A DNA stretch of 21,240 nt from Takakia lepidozioides (lineage: Eukaryota > Streptophyta > Takakiopsida > Takakiales > Takakiaceae), in contig CM060731.1 in the NCBI GenBank assembly GCA_030704615.1, forward strand, positions 53,012,001-53,033,240, written 5' to 3'. How positions within the stretch are numbered: the stretch's first letter is position 1; every line of letters begins with the position of its first letter. Below the pieces are notes generated by a model that saw only the letters and a program-made list of their open reading frames with translations, was not told the DNA's origin and did not search any database. Shown piece by piece: positions 20,868-21,240 of the stretch. The position numbers and the translations under genes were made by a program.

Positions 20868-21240
20868 AAGCTCCGTAACAAACTGGCCTTTTGGAGCTCA
20901 GCTATGCTGTCTATTGCAGGCAGGGCTCTAGTTCTAAATCAAATACTACTCGCATCAGTGTGGTATCCAGCCTCGGTTTGGTCTCCGGGTTCCAAGCTAA
21001 TTACAAAGCTGAAAGCAATGATGAGGAACTTTTTGTGGGGTGCCTCCCCCCAAAACCCCACAAAAAGGGCTCTGGTATCCTGGGCACAGCTTTGCCGTCC
21101 TAGAAAAGAAGGTGGTTTGGGCCTTTTAGACCCATCCATTCAGATCACGGCCTTGCTGGCAAAATGGATACCTAGGTTGCTTACCAATGAAGGAAGCCCG
21201 TGGTGCAACCTAGTCACAGAACACCTAGTGCAGGCCTATC
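20868..21240 (+). mobile_element. L1-type LINE reverse transcriptase, C-terminal part (runs off window)
   Basis: An uninterrupted frame of 124 codons begins KLRNKLAFWSSAMLSIAGRA and goes on through NQILLASVWYP, RNFLWG, ALVSWAQLCRPRKEGGLGLLD and LLAKWI. These are the hallmark motifs of plant L1 ORF2 between the RT palm and the zf-RVT domain: L..W....LS.AGR, NFLWG, and W..LC.P...GGLG. No stop occurs before the window ends. Just upstream is a TGA in the same frame at 20853-20855 and the duplicated GATACCAGTA motif, so the copy appears 5'-truncated within the RT. It encodes the region that should precede the domain found in the 19553-20810 copy, so it is a second element in the same orientation. 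Confidence 0.9.

Overview
The window is nuclear DNA from a land plant. It holds two intron-rich genes with GT-AG introns, a fragment of a plant PLS-type pentatricopeptide (PPR) gene, plant L1-type LINE fragments, and long gene-free stretches of decayed repeats. Both genes have recognisable Arabidopsis counterparts but differ a good deal from them in sequence. Together with the loose spacing this suggests a large, repeat-rich genome, perhaps a fern or other non-flowering plant. That taxonomic guess is inference. Nothing bacterial, no operon and no CRISPR array is present.

Layout. 1-1560 has no gene and contains degenerate repeats and a strong inverted repeat. 1582-2259 looks like the right end of a hAT DNA transposon: a transposase C-terminal remnant, an AT minisatellite, clustered GGAACCG-type subterminal motifs, a CACAACACTG terminus and an 8-bp GTTATAAC sequence of target-site form. 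About two copies of a 185-bp tandem repeat follow (2374-2742). 3760-4023 is a broken PPR gene fragment. 4024-5933 holds no recognised gene.

The minus strand from 9860 to 5934 carries a complete 11-exon gene for an adenosine deaminase-like protein of the N6-methyl-AMP deaminase family (MAPDA/ADAL). All zinc and catalytic residues are present, and the splice phases join into a 356-residue protein. A gene-free 4.1 kb (9861-14003) separates it from a divergently oriented gene. That second gene (14004-18215, plus strand, six exons, about 526 residues) is a RING-H2 protein related to Arabidopsis RFI2, a light-signalling E3 ligase. The two genes act in unrelated processes, nucleotide clean-up and ubiquitin/light signalling, and the sequence gives no reason to link them.

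The right end (19283-21240) is repeat territory. It has a 68-bp tandem duplication, a TA microsatellite, the decayed 3' half of one LINE with a poly-A end, and then an uninterrupted reverse-transcriptase C-terminal segment of a second LINE that runs off the window. I found no convincing undescribed biological system. The best leads are the hAT terminus, alternative splice sites in both genes, the out-of-order LINE pieces, and a few unexplained open frames and hairpins.
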